From: Acidobacteriota bacterium
Lineage (GTDB): Bacteria > Acidobacteriota > Blastocatellia > UBA7656
DNA length: 64,000 bases
Reading direction: 5' to 3'
Assembly: GCA_040754075.1 (NCBI GenBank)
Contig: JBFMDH010000034.1
Location: 16,213-80,212 of the forward strand
A program made the position numbers and the translations under genes. Positions 42,104 to 49,698 of this stretch are shown in pieces. The notes under the pieces are model-generated. The model worked only from the letters and a program-made list of their open reading frames with translations. It was not told where the DNA came from and ran no database searches. The first letter of the stretch is position 1. Each line of letters opens with the position of its first letter.

Positions 42104-43102
42104 ATGAAAAAACTGCTGATAATCTTTTCTCTGCTGTTTACTACCCAGACATTTTACGGACAAAACCCTCAGAAAACCGCTTCGCCTGAACCGCAACGAG
42201 GCAAACCTATAGTTATTCCGACGCGCTATGACGAGCATCGCTTTGTGGCGTTGCCGGTTACGGATGGCGGACAGCAACTCGCTTTTTTCACGGATTCAGG
42301 TGGCGGGTTGTTTATATTCGATGACACAGCAGAAAAACTGAAACTCGATATACATCAAGGCGAAGAAAAAGGCGAAGACGGTCAACCGGTTAAATTTGCC
42401 GCGCTGCCCGGTTTCAAAGCCAGTGCCTTAATTCCGCAACCGCTCGGCAAAGCGGACGGGCGATTGTTTGTGATGGGGCATAAAAATGCGCCGCCGACTT
42501 TTGCAAAATATGACGGGATGCTTGGTCAACAGTGGTTCGCCGGTCGCACCTGGACATTCGATTATCCGAAACAACAATTGCTCTGGCGCGCCGCAGGCGA
42601 CCTGCCCAAACATCAACCGGCACAGGCTGTGAAATTATTTTTTAAAACCGATGCGACCGGAAAACACCTCACAGACTTTGCGCGCATTCCTGTTGAAATT
42701 GATGGCGAGGTCATCGACTTTTTATTCGACACCGGCGCGACCAATGTTTTGCCCGATGAGGTGTTAAAGGTGATTAACGATGGTCGACCGGCGGAACGTG
42801 CCGCCAGTTTTCTTACCAAATCGCAATTCGACAAATGGAAGCAGAAACACCCCGAGTGGCGGGTGTTGGAAAACATCAAAACCATGACCGGCAATGCCAT
42901 GATTGAAGTGCCGAAAATCAAGCTCGGTGGATTTGAAGTCGGACCCGTCTGGTTCACCGTACAATCCGACAACGCTTTTCACAAATACATGGCGCAGTGG
43001 ATGGATAAACCAACCGAAGGCGCGCTTGGCGGCTCGGCGCTGCATTACTTGCGCGTCACGGTTGACTGGACTAATGGTATTGCGGTATTCGAGAAACCTT
43101 AA
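42104..43102 (+). CDS. Exported aspartic-protease-like protein with two retropepsin-type lobes
   Basis: 332 residues, signal peptide (LLIIFSLLFTTQTFYG). Two candidate catalytic motifs: FFTDSGGGLFI with Asp64, and IDFLFDTGATNVLP with Asp209, each starting a beta-rich lobe, the second followed by LGGFEVGPVWFTV and ALGGSALHYLRVTVDW. A bilobal arrangement recalls pepsin, but each lobe resembles the retropepsin-like families common in bacteria. The first lobe (TDSGGG) may be inactive. Placed in series after the caspase-family gene and 2 bases before the next coding sequence, so cotranscription downstream is likely. Confidence 0.72.
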   Translation: MKKLLIIFSLLFTTQTFYGQNPQKTASPEPQRGKPIVIPTRYDEHRFVALPVTDGGQQLAFFTDSGGGLFIFDDTAEKLKLDIHQGEEKGEDGQPVKFAALPGFKASALIPQPLGKADGRLFVMGHKNAPPTFAKYDGMLGQQWFAGRTWTFDYPKQQLLWRAAGDLPKHQPAQAVKLFFKTDATGKHLTDFARIPVEIDGEVIDFLFDTGATNVLPDEVLKVINDGRPAERAASFLTKSQFDKWKQKHPEWRVLENIKTMTGNAMIEVPKIKLGGFEVGPVWFTVQSDNAFHKYMAQWMDKPTEGALGGSALHYLRVTVDWTNGIAVFEKP

Positions 43103-43103
43103 A

Positions 43104-43934
43104 ATGAAAAAGCCTGAACCCCTCATTGTTGTCGATTTGTTTCCGTTGCTACTTGATGGCTTGCTTGAATTGCTCGCAAGTTTATCGCCGTCCGACTGGC
43201 AAAAAGCGACGGTCTGCAAAGACTGGTCGGTCAAAGACCTTGCCGCGCATCTGCTTGGCGGCGACGTCGGCATTCTCTCGCGCAAACGCGATGGCTTTGC
43301 ATTCGTCAATAAATCTATCGACAGTTGGGCAGAACTCGTGGCATTCATCAATGAATTGAATGCTGTTTGGGTGCAGGCAGCCGGGCGGTTCAGCCCGCGC
43401 CTGCTGTGCGAGTTGCTGAGATTGACCGGCGAGCAGGTCTGCGATTATTTCAAAACCTTAGACCCCTGGGCGGTTGGCGACCCTGTGAGTTGGGCGGGCG
43501 ATGAACCTGCGCCGGTGTGGTTGGATTTAGCGCGTGAGTATACGGAACGCTGGCATCATCAACAACAGATACGCGATGCGGTTCAGCGACCGGGAATGAA
43601 AGAGCCGAAATTTTTTGCGCCGGTTCTCGACGCTTTCGTTCGCGCCTTGCCACATACCTATCGCAATGTTGAAGCCGATGAAAACACCCTCGTCACTTTA
43701 ACGATTACAGGCGCAGCCGGTGGTCGCTGGTCGTTGCTCAGAGAAACGCAAATGTGGAATCTTTACCTTGATGTTGAGCGTCAGCCTGATGCAGAACTGG
43801 TGATGGATGAAGACCTCGCCTGGCGATTGTTTACGAAAGGCGTGAACAAAGACCAGGCGCACAGGGTTGTAACTTTCAAAGGCGATGAACGATTTGCTCT
43901 TAACGCATTGAATATGATTTCCGTCATCGCGTAA
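43104..43934 (+). CDS. Maleylpyruvate-isomerase/DinB-like N-terminal domain protein
   Basis: 276 residues from the ATG at 43104, one base after the preceding stop codon (TAAAATG). The N-terminal half shows the MDMPI/DinB pattern: SPSDWQKATVCKDWSVKDLAAHLLGGDVG, a metal-binding His in AAHLLGG, and EYTERWHHQQQIRDAV supplying further His residues (HHQQ). Such proteins are metal-dependent thiol transferases or isomerases, named from the mycothiol-dependent maleylpyruvate isomerase. Bacillithiol or another thiol could be the cofactor here; the reaction cannot be specified. Confidence 0.8.
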   Translation: MKKPEPLIVVDLFPLLLDGLLELLASLSPSDWQKATVCKDWSVKDLAAHLLGGDVGILSRKRDGFAFVNKSIDSWAELVAFINELNAVWVQAAGRFSPRLLCELLRLTGEQVCDYFKTLDPWAVGDPVSWAGDEPAPVWLDLAREYTERWHHQQQIRDAVQRPGMKEPKFFAPVLDAFVRALPHTYRNVEADENTLVTLTITGAAGGRWSLLRETQMWNLYLDVERQPDAELVMDEDLAWRLFTKGVNKDQAHRVVTFKGDERFALNALNMISVIA

Positions 43935-43954
43935 AATTGCCCGCGCGAGTTTTT

Positions 43955-44797
43955 ATGAATCTCTCACCCGAACAAATCGCTCGCTATGAAGAGGACGGGT
44001 TTCTCGTCCTTGAGAATTTCATCGGTCGCGATGAATGCGAATCGCTGAAAGCGCGCGCCGAAATGCTGGTTGAAGCCTTTGAACCGCAAGCAGTGAGGTC
44101 CATCTTTTCGACGCGCGAACAGTCCCGCACCAGTGATGAATACTTTTTAGATTCGGGCGATAAAATCAGTTTCTTTTTTGAAGAAGATGCCTTTGACGGC
44201 GCAGGCAATTTACGCCAGAGCAAAGCCGAGTCCATCAATAAAATCGGGCACGCATTGCATGACCTCGACCCGGTCTTTGAAAAATTTTCGCGCCAGCCAA
44301 AAATAAAAGAGGTGGTTGATTCGTTGGATTATCGCAAGCCGCTGCTATTGCAATCCATGTACATTTTTAAACAACCGAACATCGGCGGCGAAGTGACCTG
44401 TCATCAGGATGCGACGTTTCTTTATACCGAACCCATGAGTGTGATGGGCTTATGGTTTGCGCTCGAAGACGCCACGCCTGAAAACGGTTGTATGTACGCG
44501 ATTCGCGGCGGGCATAAACTCGGACTGAAAAAACGTTTCGCGCGCGCGGCAGAAGGCGGCACTAAATTCATCACGCTTGATGAAACGCCCTTCCCCGATG
44601 ATGAACCGGTTTGTCTGGCGGTTCGGCAGGGGACGTTGATTTTACTGCACGGGTTGTTGCCGCATTTAAGCGGCGCAAATCATTCGACGAAATCGCGTCA
44701 CGCTTATACGCTTCACGTTATTGACGGCGCGTGCGACTATCCGCAAGACAATTGGTTGCGTCGCCGTGAAGGTATGCCGCCGCGTGGCTTTGAATAA
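43955..44797 (+). CDS. Phytanoyl-CoA dioxygenase (PhyH) family Fe(II)/2-oxoglutarate oxygenase
   Basis: 280 residues from the ATG at 43955 (the frame also opens at a TTG 18 bases upstream). Iron ligands: His150 and Asp152 in CHQDATFLY, and probably His237 in LPHLSGANHS; the 2-oxoglutarate-binding Arg is likely in STKSRHAYTLH. N-terminal EQIARYEEDGFLVLENFI is typical of PhyH. It hydroxylates an unidentified substrate. Neighbours suggest a small metabolic run: MDMPI-like, PhyH, GNAT, all + strand with gaps of 5-20 bases. Confidence 0.87.
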   Translation: MNLSPEQIARYEEDGFLVLENFIGRDECESLKARAEMLVEAFEPQAVRSIFSTREQSRTSDEYFLDSGDKISFFFEEDAFDGAGNLRQSKAESINKIGHALHDLDPVFEKFSRQPKIKEVVDSLDYRKPLLLQSMYIFKQPNIGGEVTCHQDATFLYTEPMSVMGLWFALEDATPENGCMYAIRGGHKLGLKKRFARAAEGGTKFITLDETPFPDDEPVCLAVRQGTLILLHGLLPHLSGANHSTKSRHAYTLHVIDGACDYPQDNWLRRREGMPPRGFE

Positions 44798-44802
44798 AGG
44801 TT

Positions 44803-45315
44803 ATGGAATTGAAGTTTGAAAATTTCACCTTGCGTAATTTTCGCGCAGGCGATGAACCCTCGATGGCGCATCACGCCAACAATCGTAAAATCTGGCGCAA
44901 TCTGCGCGACCGCTTTCCGCATCCATACACGCTTGACGATGCAACGTGGTGGATTCAATATGCCAATTCGACAATTCCGGTGACCAACTTTGCCATTGCA
45001 GTTGATAGCGAAGTAGTCGGCGGCATCGGATTAATTTTGCGCGATGATGTCTATCGCCGGTCGGCGGAAATCGGTTACTGGCTTGGCGAAGAGTTCTGGG
45101 GAAAAGGCATGGTCACGCAGGCGGTTCGCGCGATGACCGACTATGGGTTTGCCAATTTTGAGGTGTGCCGCATCTTTGCAGAGGTCTTTGAATGGAATCC
45201 GGCGTCGATGCGTGTGCTTGAAAAAGCCGGTTATCAATTTGAAGGGCGATTAAAAAAAGCGGTATTCAAAGACGGACAAATCATCGACGCCTGCATTTAT
45301 GCTATCGCGCGTTAA
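44803..45315 (+). CDS. GNAT family N-acetyltransferase (RimJ/RimL type)
   Basis: 170 residues, five bases after the PhyH gene. RimJ/RimL-type GNAT landmarks: LRNFRAGDEPSMAHHANNRKIW, EVVGGIGLILRDDVYRRSAEIGYWLGEEFWGKGMVTQAVRAM split around the acetyl-CoA-binding loop (EEFWGKGMVT), and ASMRVLEKAGYQFEGRLKKAVFKDG. It transfers acetyl from acetyl-CoA to a protein N-terminus or a small amine. No ribosome-binding site of note; translation is probably coupled. Confidence 0.9.
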   Translation: MELKFENFTLRNFRAGDEPSMAHHANNRKIWRNLRDRFPHPYTLDDATWWIQYANSTIPVTNFAIAVDSEVVGGIGLILRDDVYRRSAEIGYWLGEEFWGKGMVTQAVRAMTDYGFANFEVCRIFAEVFEWNPASMRVLEKAGYQFEGRLKKAVFKDGQIIDACIYAIAR

Positions 45316-45370
45316 ATAGATTTTTGGAACGCGCTATCAAATTTTAAATAGTTCTTACTTTTGTGGATTG

Positions 45371-45462
45371 CCTCCGGCTTTAGCTGGAGGTATGTATTGC
45401 AGGCAGATAAATGGGCTTTAACCCAAGGCGGCATCAGGCTAAAGCCCGGTTTACTTCTGCCT
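45371..45462. repeat. Stem-loop repeats of the GGCTTTAGC type
   Basis: A short hairpin CCTCCGGCT/AGCTGGAGG (45371-45390), then larger arms AGGCAGATAAATGGGCTTTA (45401-45420) and TAAAGCCCGGTTTACTTCTG (45440-45459), which are complementary apart from small slips. It precedes MITE copy B. Together with that element it fills the 350-base gap before the Gfo/Idh/MocA gene. Confidence 0.75.
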
Positions 45463-45498
45463 TCTGTCCATGCATCGAAAGATGGAAGCAATTCAATC

Positions 45499-45623
45499 TA
45501 TAGCGATTTGCAATACGATTTACTGAGGTTGAATAAGCGGTCTTTGACCGCGACTGCCCAATGACGCGGTCAAAGACCGCTCTCTCAACAGAGACTGCGT
45601 AAACGCTTTTGCAAGCAGCTATA
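45499..45623. repeat. MITE-like element, copy B (125 bases)
   Basis: Starts TATAGCGATTTGCAATACG and ends TTTTGCAAGCAGCTATA. The terminal inverted repeats run about 25 bases with mismatches, and the central GCGGTCTTTGACCGCG / CGCGGTCAAAGACCGC palindrome is perfect. Exactly as long as copy A at 32299. Confidence 0.88.
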
Positions 45624-45665
45624 AGAGTAACCCTTGTCGCCACATTCCACATTTCAGGAAGATTC

Positions 45666-46643
45666 ATGAGCAAAATTAAAATCGGGATTATCGGTACGGG
45701 GTATATCGGCGGTGTCCATGCCAATGTATTGGCGCGTGATGAACGGGTTCAGCTTACTTGCGTCTTTGACCTTCATGCCGGGCGTGCCGAACAACTCGCC
45801 CGGTCAACCGGCGCAACCGTTGCTGCTGATGCAGGTGAAGTGATTGAAAAGGTTGATGCGGTGTATATCACCACGCCCAATACTCAACATACACAATTAA
45901 CCCTTCAAGCCATTGCCGCCGGTAAACACGTCTTTTGCGAAAAACCGATGGCAACCACGCTCGCTGAAGCCCAAGCGGTTTTTGAGGCGACAACCAAAAG
46001 CGACAACATCTTTCAGGTCGGACATAATCGTCGTTTCGCGCCGGTCTATGCCATCTTAAAACAGAAACTTGATGAAGGACTGGTGCCCCATTCCGCGCAC
46101 ATCAAAATGAATCGCGGCGAACTGTTGAACCCCGCGTGGGTTGCGAACCCGGAAATTACCGGCGGTTTTCTGTATGAAACCACTATTCATATGTTCGATA
46201 TGGCGCGCTTTCAATTCGGCGAAGTCGCGCGATTAACGGCAGTGGGTTCAACTCACGAATACGCCGAAGAGGATGAGTTTTCCGTGTTGCTGGAATTTGC
46301 AAACGGCTTCCATGCGACCTTCGCTTCGTCTGCGGATGCAAGCTGGCTGTTTCCTTTTGAACGTATCGAACTGTTCGCGCATCACGCCACCATCGTGACC
46401 CGCGAAATGGAAAGCATCACCTTCAGTCAAATGATTAACGGCGAATTCACTACCGTTTCAATGCATCAGTTGTCGAAGGAAGAACGGTGGGGATATGCGC
46501 AGGAAGACCGCGCGTTTATTGATGCGATGGTTGAGGGGAAACCGGCGACGGTGACGGCGCTGGATGGGTTGAAATCTGTGGAGCTGGTTGACGGCTGTTA
46601 CAGGGCTGTGCGCAGTGGCGAGCGAATCAGTTTTACGAAATGA
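45666..46643 (+). CDS. Gfo/Idh/MocA family oxidoreductase
   Basis: 325 residues from the ATG at 45666, with AGGA about 7 bases upstream; the longer frame runs back into the MITE. N-terminal NAD(P)-binding Rossmann fold (KIGIIGTGYIGGVHANVLA), the family motif GKHVFCEKPMATTLAEAQA with the catalytic Lys in EKP, and a C-terminal alpha/beta domain (GGFLYETTIHMFDMARFQFGEV with a candidate catalytic His). Members act on inositols, sugars or their nucleotide forms. Just outside the polysaccharide locus but on the other strand; the two converge. Confidence 0.9.
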   Translation: MSKIKIGIIGTGYIGGVHANVLARDERVQLTCVFDLHAGRAEQLARSTGATVAADAGEVIEKVDAVYITTPNTQHTQLTLQAIAAGKHVFCEKPMATTLAEAQAVFEATTKSDNIFQVGHNRRFAPVYAILKQKLDEGLVPHSAHIKMNRGELLNPAWVANPEITGGFLYETTIHMFDMARFQFGEVARLTAVGSTHEYAEEDEFSVLLEFANGFHATFASSADASWLFPFERIELFAHHATIVTREMESITFSQMINGEFTTVSMHQLSKEERWGYAQEDRAFIDAMVEGKPATVTALDGLKSVELVDGCYRAVRSGERISFTK

Positions 46644-46680
46644 AGTTTAAGAGAATGGATGGTTAAAAATATTTTAAGAA

Positions 46681-48438
46681 TTATTCGATTCTAATGCTCA
46701 TGCGGCGCAGACAAATTCCCTGACTGGTTAAACTTTTCAGATTCAATTCGGAAACCTTTTCACTGGAAACCAGGACTTCCGAGACGCCATGCGTTTCGAC
46801 CAGCGATTCGACTTCCGCTCTCGCAAAGATGCGATAGCCGTGCATCCTCTTTCCGGCTTTGCGTTCATCATCATCAATGAATCCGATGGGCGCATAACGG
46901 TGTTCGGGATTGTTCAACAGTTCGCGAATCAGTAAAGCGCCGCCATCACCCGCGCCGTAAATCAACACGGGCTTGGCGTCAGGCGATACACCGTGACGAT
47001 GCCCGATAATCAACGCCGGCAATAACCTGAACGACAGGCGGCTGCCGCTGACAAATAAAAACATCAGGATGCCGTTCAGAATAAACACCGCGCGTGAAGG
47101 TCCCTTGAGCAGGTACATGGCAAAAATCAAGGCGCTGCTCATCAACGCATAAAGCAGAACCGCCTGGGCGATGGTAACTAAATCATTGACGCCCGTATAA
47201 CGCCACAATCCACGATAGACGCCGGTAAACCAGAATACCGCCATCTGCACGAGCATCAATATCGGCAGCGTTTTCAGCAAAATTTCCATTTGTTGTTCGG
47301 GAATTTCGCCATCAAACCGCAACAGGTAAGCGCCGTAGTAAGCCAGGGCAACCAGCACCAAATCCAACAGCACTTCAAAAATCCGGCGTTTATATGAAAA
47401 ATCGGCGAGCACGCGAATCAACGGATTGCCTTCGGGTTGTTCGCCCTCGTCATAGACGCGCATCTTGCCCAGGTAGAGACCGATGAAAATCATCACCAGT
47501 CCGAAAGCCGGAATGATCATCACCACAATGCTTGGCGCAACGAAGCGGAGCATCATCGCCAGCGCCCCGGATAACGCTGTCAGGATATAGAGCACAATCA
47601 CGGCGCGCCGTTCGGACATGCCGATGGCAACCAGACGATGCGAAGAATGATCGCGTCCGCCTTGTGAAATCGGTCTGCCGGAAAGCTTGCGGGTAATCGT
47701 CACCAGACAGGTATCAAATATCGGGATGAGCAAAATCAACACCGGCGTCAGCAACACAGCGGTGAGGTTGCGCATGCGTCCGTAGCTGAGCATCGCCATG
47801 CCGCCGAGCATAAAGCCGAGAAACATCGAGCCGCAATCACCCATAAAGATTGATGCGGGATTGAAATTAAAAATCAGAAAACCCAAAACCGCAGCGCCCA
47901 GCAAAACCGCAAACATGGCTTCGAGCGGCTGGTCGCCGATTAAAAACGTAAATACCAGAAAAACGCAGGCAATGACTGAAACGCCGCCCGCAAGTCCGTC
48001 CATGTTATCGAGCAGGTTGATGGCGTTGGTAATTCCGACCAGCCAGAAAATCGTCAGGAAAACATTGAGGGTTTGGTAAGGCGTGACGGTCAACTGCAAT
48101 CCGAAATTGACCACAGTGACGGCGGCAACCAGTTGCAGAATTAATTTGGTGTAGGGTTTCAGTTGAACGATGTCATCCAGAAGCCCTGTAACGAACAAGA
48201 GTGAGCCGGCAATCAAGATGGGATAAACTTGCGGTAAGCGAGGCGCGAAAATCAGACAACCGATGACGAAGGCTGTAAAGATGGCAATGCCGCCAAGCAG
48301 GGCGGTCGGCGTTTGGTGCCAGCGGTCTTTTCTGGGTTTTGCAACAATCCCTTTTTTTCTGGCAAAAGCGCGTACAATAAAGGTAAACAACGCCCCCATA
48401 ACCAAGCTGGTTACAGCGCCTGTCATCAACTCAATCAT
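46681..48438 (-). CDS. MraY/WecA-like phosphoglycosyltransferase fused to a CapD/WbpM-like N-terminal half
   Basis: 585 residues in two modules. Residues 1-330: a polytopic polyprenyl-phosphate sugar-1-phosphate transferase with NLLDNMDGLAGG, FNPASIFMGDCGSMFLGFMLGG and the His-rich loop GGRDHSSHRLVAIGMS (metal and substrate motifs in place). Residues about 355-585: four membrane helices and a Rossmann domain (LIYGAGDGGALLIREL, APIGFIDDDERKAGKRMHGY) as in the N-terminal half of CapD/WbpM epimerases, but without the catalytic dehydratase domain. It probably starts surface-glycan synthesis on undecaprenyl phosphate, with the C-terminal half sensing a nucleotide or sugar. GGGAG lies before the ATG. 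Last gene of the minus-strand locus. Confidence 0.83.
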   Translation of the reverse strand: MIELMTGAVTSLVMGALFTFIVRAFARKKGIVAKPRKDRWHQTPTALLGGIAIFTAFVIGCLIFAPRLPQVYPILIAGSLLFVTGLLDDIVQLKPYTKLILQLVAAVTVVNFGLQLTVTPYQTLNVFLTIFWLVGITNAINLLDNMDGLAGGVSVIACVFLVFTFLIGDQPLEAMFAVLLGAAVLGFLIFNFNPASIFMGDCGSMFLGFMLGGMAMLSYGRMRNLTAVLLTPVLILLIPIFDTCLVTITRKLSGRPISQGGRDHSSHRLVAIGMSERRAVIVLYILTALSGALAMMLRFVAPSIVVMIIPAFGLVMIFIGLYLGKMRVYDEGEQPEGNPLIRVLADFSYKRRIFEVLLDLVLVALAYYGAYLLRFDGEIPEQQMEILLKTLPILMLVQMAVFWFTGVYRGLWRYTGVNDLVTIAQAVLLYALMSSALIFAMYLLKGPSRAVFILNGILMFLFVSGSRLSFRLLPALIIGHRHGVSPDAKPVLIYGAGDGGALLIRELLNNPEHRYAPIGFIDDDERKAGKRMHGYRIFARAEVESLVETHGVSEVLVSSEKVSELNLKSLTSQGICLRRMSIRIE

Positions 48439-48544
48439 GATCCAACTCCCTTCAACGCTCGAATTGAATTTGGTACATTTATGCTTCTGATTCCCCGCTT
48501 ACACTTGTCGTCAAGGGTAGACCGGTTCGCGGGGGCGTAGAGGT

Positions 48545-49546
48545 TTATGATTTAAACGCTAAGGGCGAGCTGGCACGCTCTTTTATTTTTGTTCGCTGAT
48601 AATCTATAACGCTGGTGAGGATTTCGTCCAGTGAAATCTTTGGAACATAGCCAATTAAACTATTAATTTTTGCAATATCCGGGACACGTCGCATCATATC
48701 TTCAAAACCTTCTTCGTAAGCCTTTTCATAAGGCACAAAGGTAATTTCGGACTGAGAGCCGGTCAATGCTTTGATGCGCTGGGCAAGTTCGACCATGCTG
48801 ACTTCCCTGTTGCTGCCGATGTTATAAACTTCGCCGACGGCTTGCGGGTGTTCAATCAATTTCATCAACGCCCCGACGACATCCGAAACGTGGGTAAAAC
48901 AACGGCTCTGCGAGCCGTCGCCAAATACTGTGATGGGTTGATTCATCAGCGCCTGGGTGACAAAGTTGGGAATCACCATGCCGTATTGTCCGGTTTGACG
49001 TGGACCGACGGTATTGAAGAGACGCACCACCACGGTCGGCACCCGTTTTTCTTTCCAGTAAGCGATGGCTAAAAATTCATCAATGGCTTTTGAACAGGCA
49101 TAGCTCCAACGCCCTTTGTTGGTCGCGCCCATCACCAGGTCATCGTCTTCGCGAAACGGCATCTGTGTGCGTTTGCCGTAAACTTCCGAGGTCGATGCCA
49201 CCAATATGCGTTTGCGTTTTTTCGCGGCAAGCCCCAGGACAATCTCTGTGCCGCGCACATTGGTTTCGATGGTCTTGACCGGACTTTCAACAATAAGCCT
49301 GACGCCGACGGCTGCTGCCAGATGATAAACGACATCCGCCAAATCAACTAACTCGGCGGTCAAATGATAATTGTTGACCGAATCAATGTAGTATTTGAGT
49401 TTCGGATGGCTTTTGAAATGACTGATGTTTTCCATGCTGCCGGTGGAAAGATCATCCAGGATATAAACTTCGTCGCCTCTTTCAAGGTATTGCTCGGCAA
49501 GGTGTGAACCGATGAATCCGGCGCCACCTGTAATAAACACTCTCAT
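48545..49546 (-). CDS. NAD-dependent sugar-nucleotide epimerase/dehydratase (UDP-glucuronate decarboxylase-like)
   Basis: 333-residue extended SDR enzyme. NAD-binding GGAGFIGSHL, DDLSTGSMENI, catalytic STSEVYG, and YACSK with the Tyr-xxx-Lys pair. The overall pattern (NTVGPRQTGQYGMVIPNFV; DGSQSRCFTHVSDVV) is close to UDP-glucuronate decarboxylases and related C4 epimerases, so it should make a UDP-sugar for the locus. AGAGGA stands 7 bases before the ATG. The 152-base gap to the upstream amidotransferase gene holds a heptad array. Confidence 0.87.
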   Translation of the reverse strand: MRVFITGGAGFIGSHLAEQYLERGDEVYILDDLSTGSMENISHFKSHPKLKYYIDSVNNYHLTAELVDLADVVYHLAAAVGVRLIVESPVKTIETNVRGTEIVLGLAAKKRKRILVASTSEVYGKRTQMPFREDDDLVMGATNKGRWSYACSKAIDEFLAIAYWKEKRVPTVVVRLFNTVGPRQTGQYGMVIPNFVTQALMNQPITVFGDGSQSRCFTHVSDVVGALMKLIEHPQAVGEVYNIGSNREVSMVELAQRIKALTGSQSEITFVPYEKAYEEGFEDMMRRVPDIAKINSLIGYVPKISLDEILTSVIDYQRTKIKERASSPLAFKS

Positions 49547-49635
49547 TCGTTTTCCTCTACTCTTCAGTTTTTTTCATCAGGCTCGTCGGTAAAACAAACG
49601 TCAGGCTATTGATGGTCGTCAAAACGTTCTGCTCC

Positions 49636-49698
49636 ATCGGTTGAATGAGCGGTCAAAAGTCGCTCCCTGAATCCTGTATCCCGACTCCCGAATCCCGG
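49636..49698. repeat. Heptad array and degraded MITE fragment
   Basis: GGTTGAATGAGCGGTCAAAAG (49640 region) resembles the MITE family's GGTTGAATAAGCGGTC, and is followed from 49668 by heptads TGAATCC, TGTATCC, CGACTCC, CGAATCC ending at the stop of the amidotransferase gene. Confidence 0.6.
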
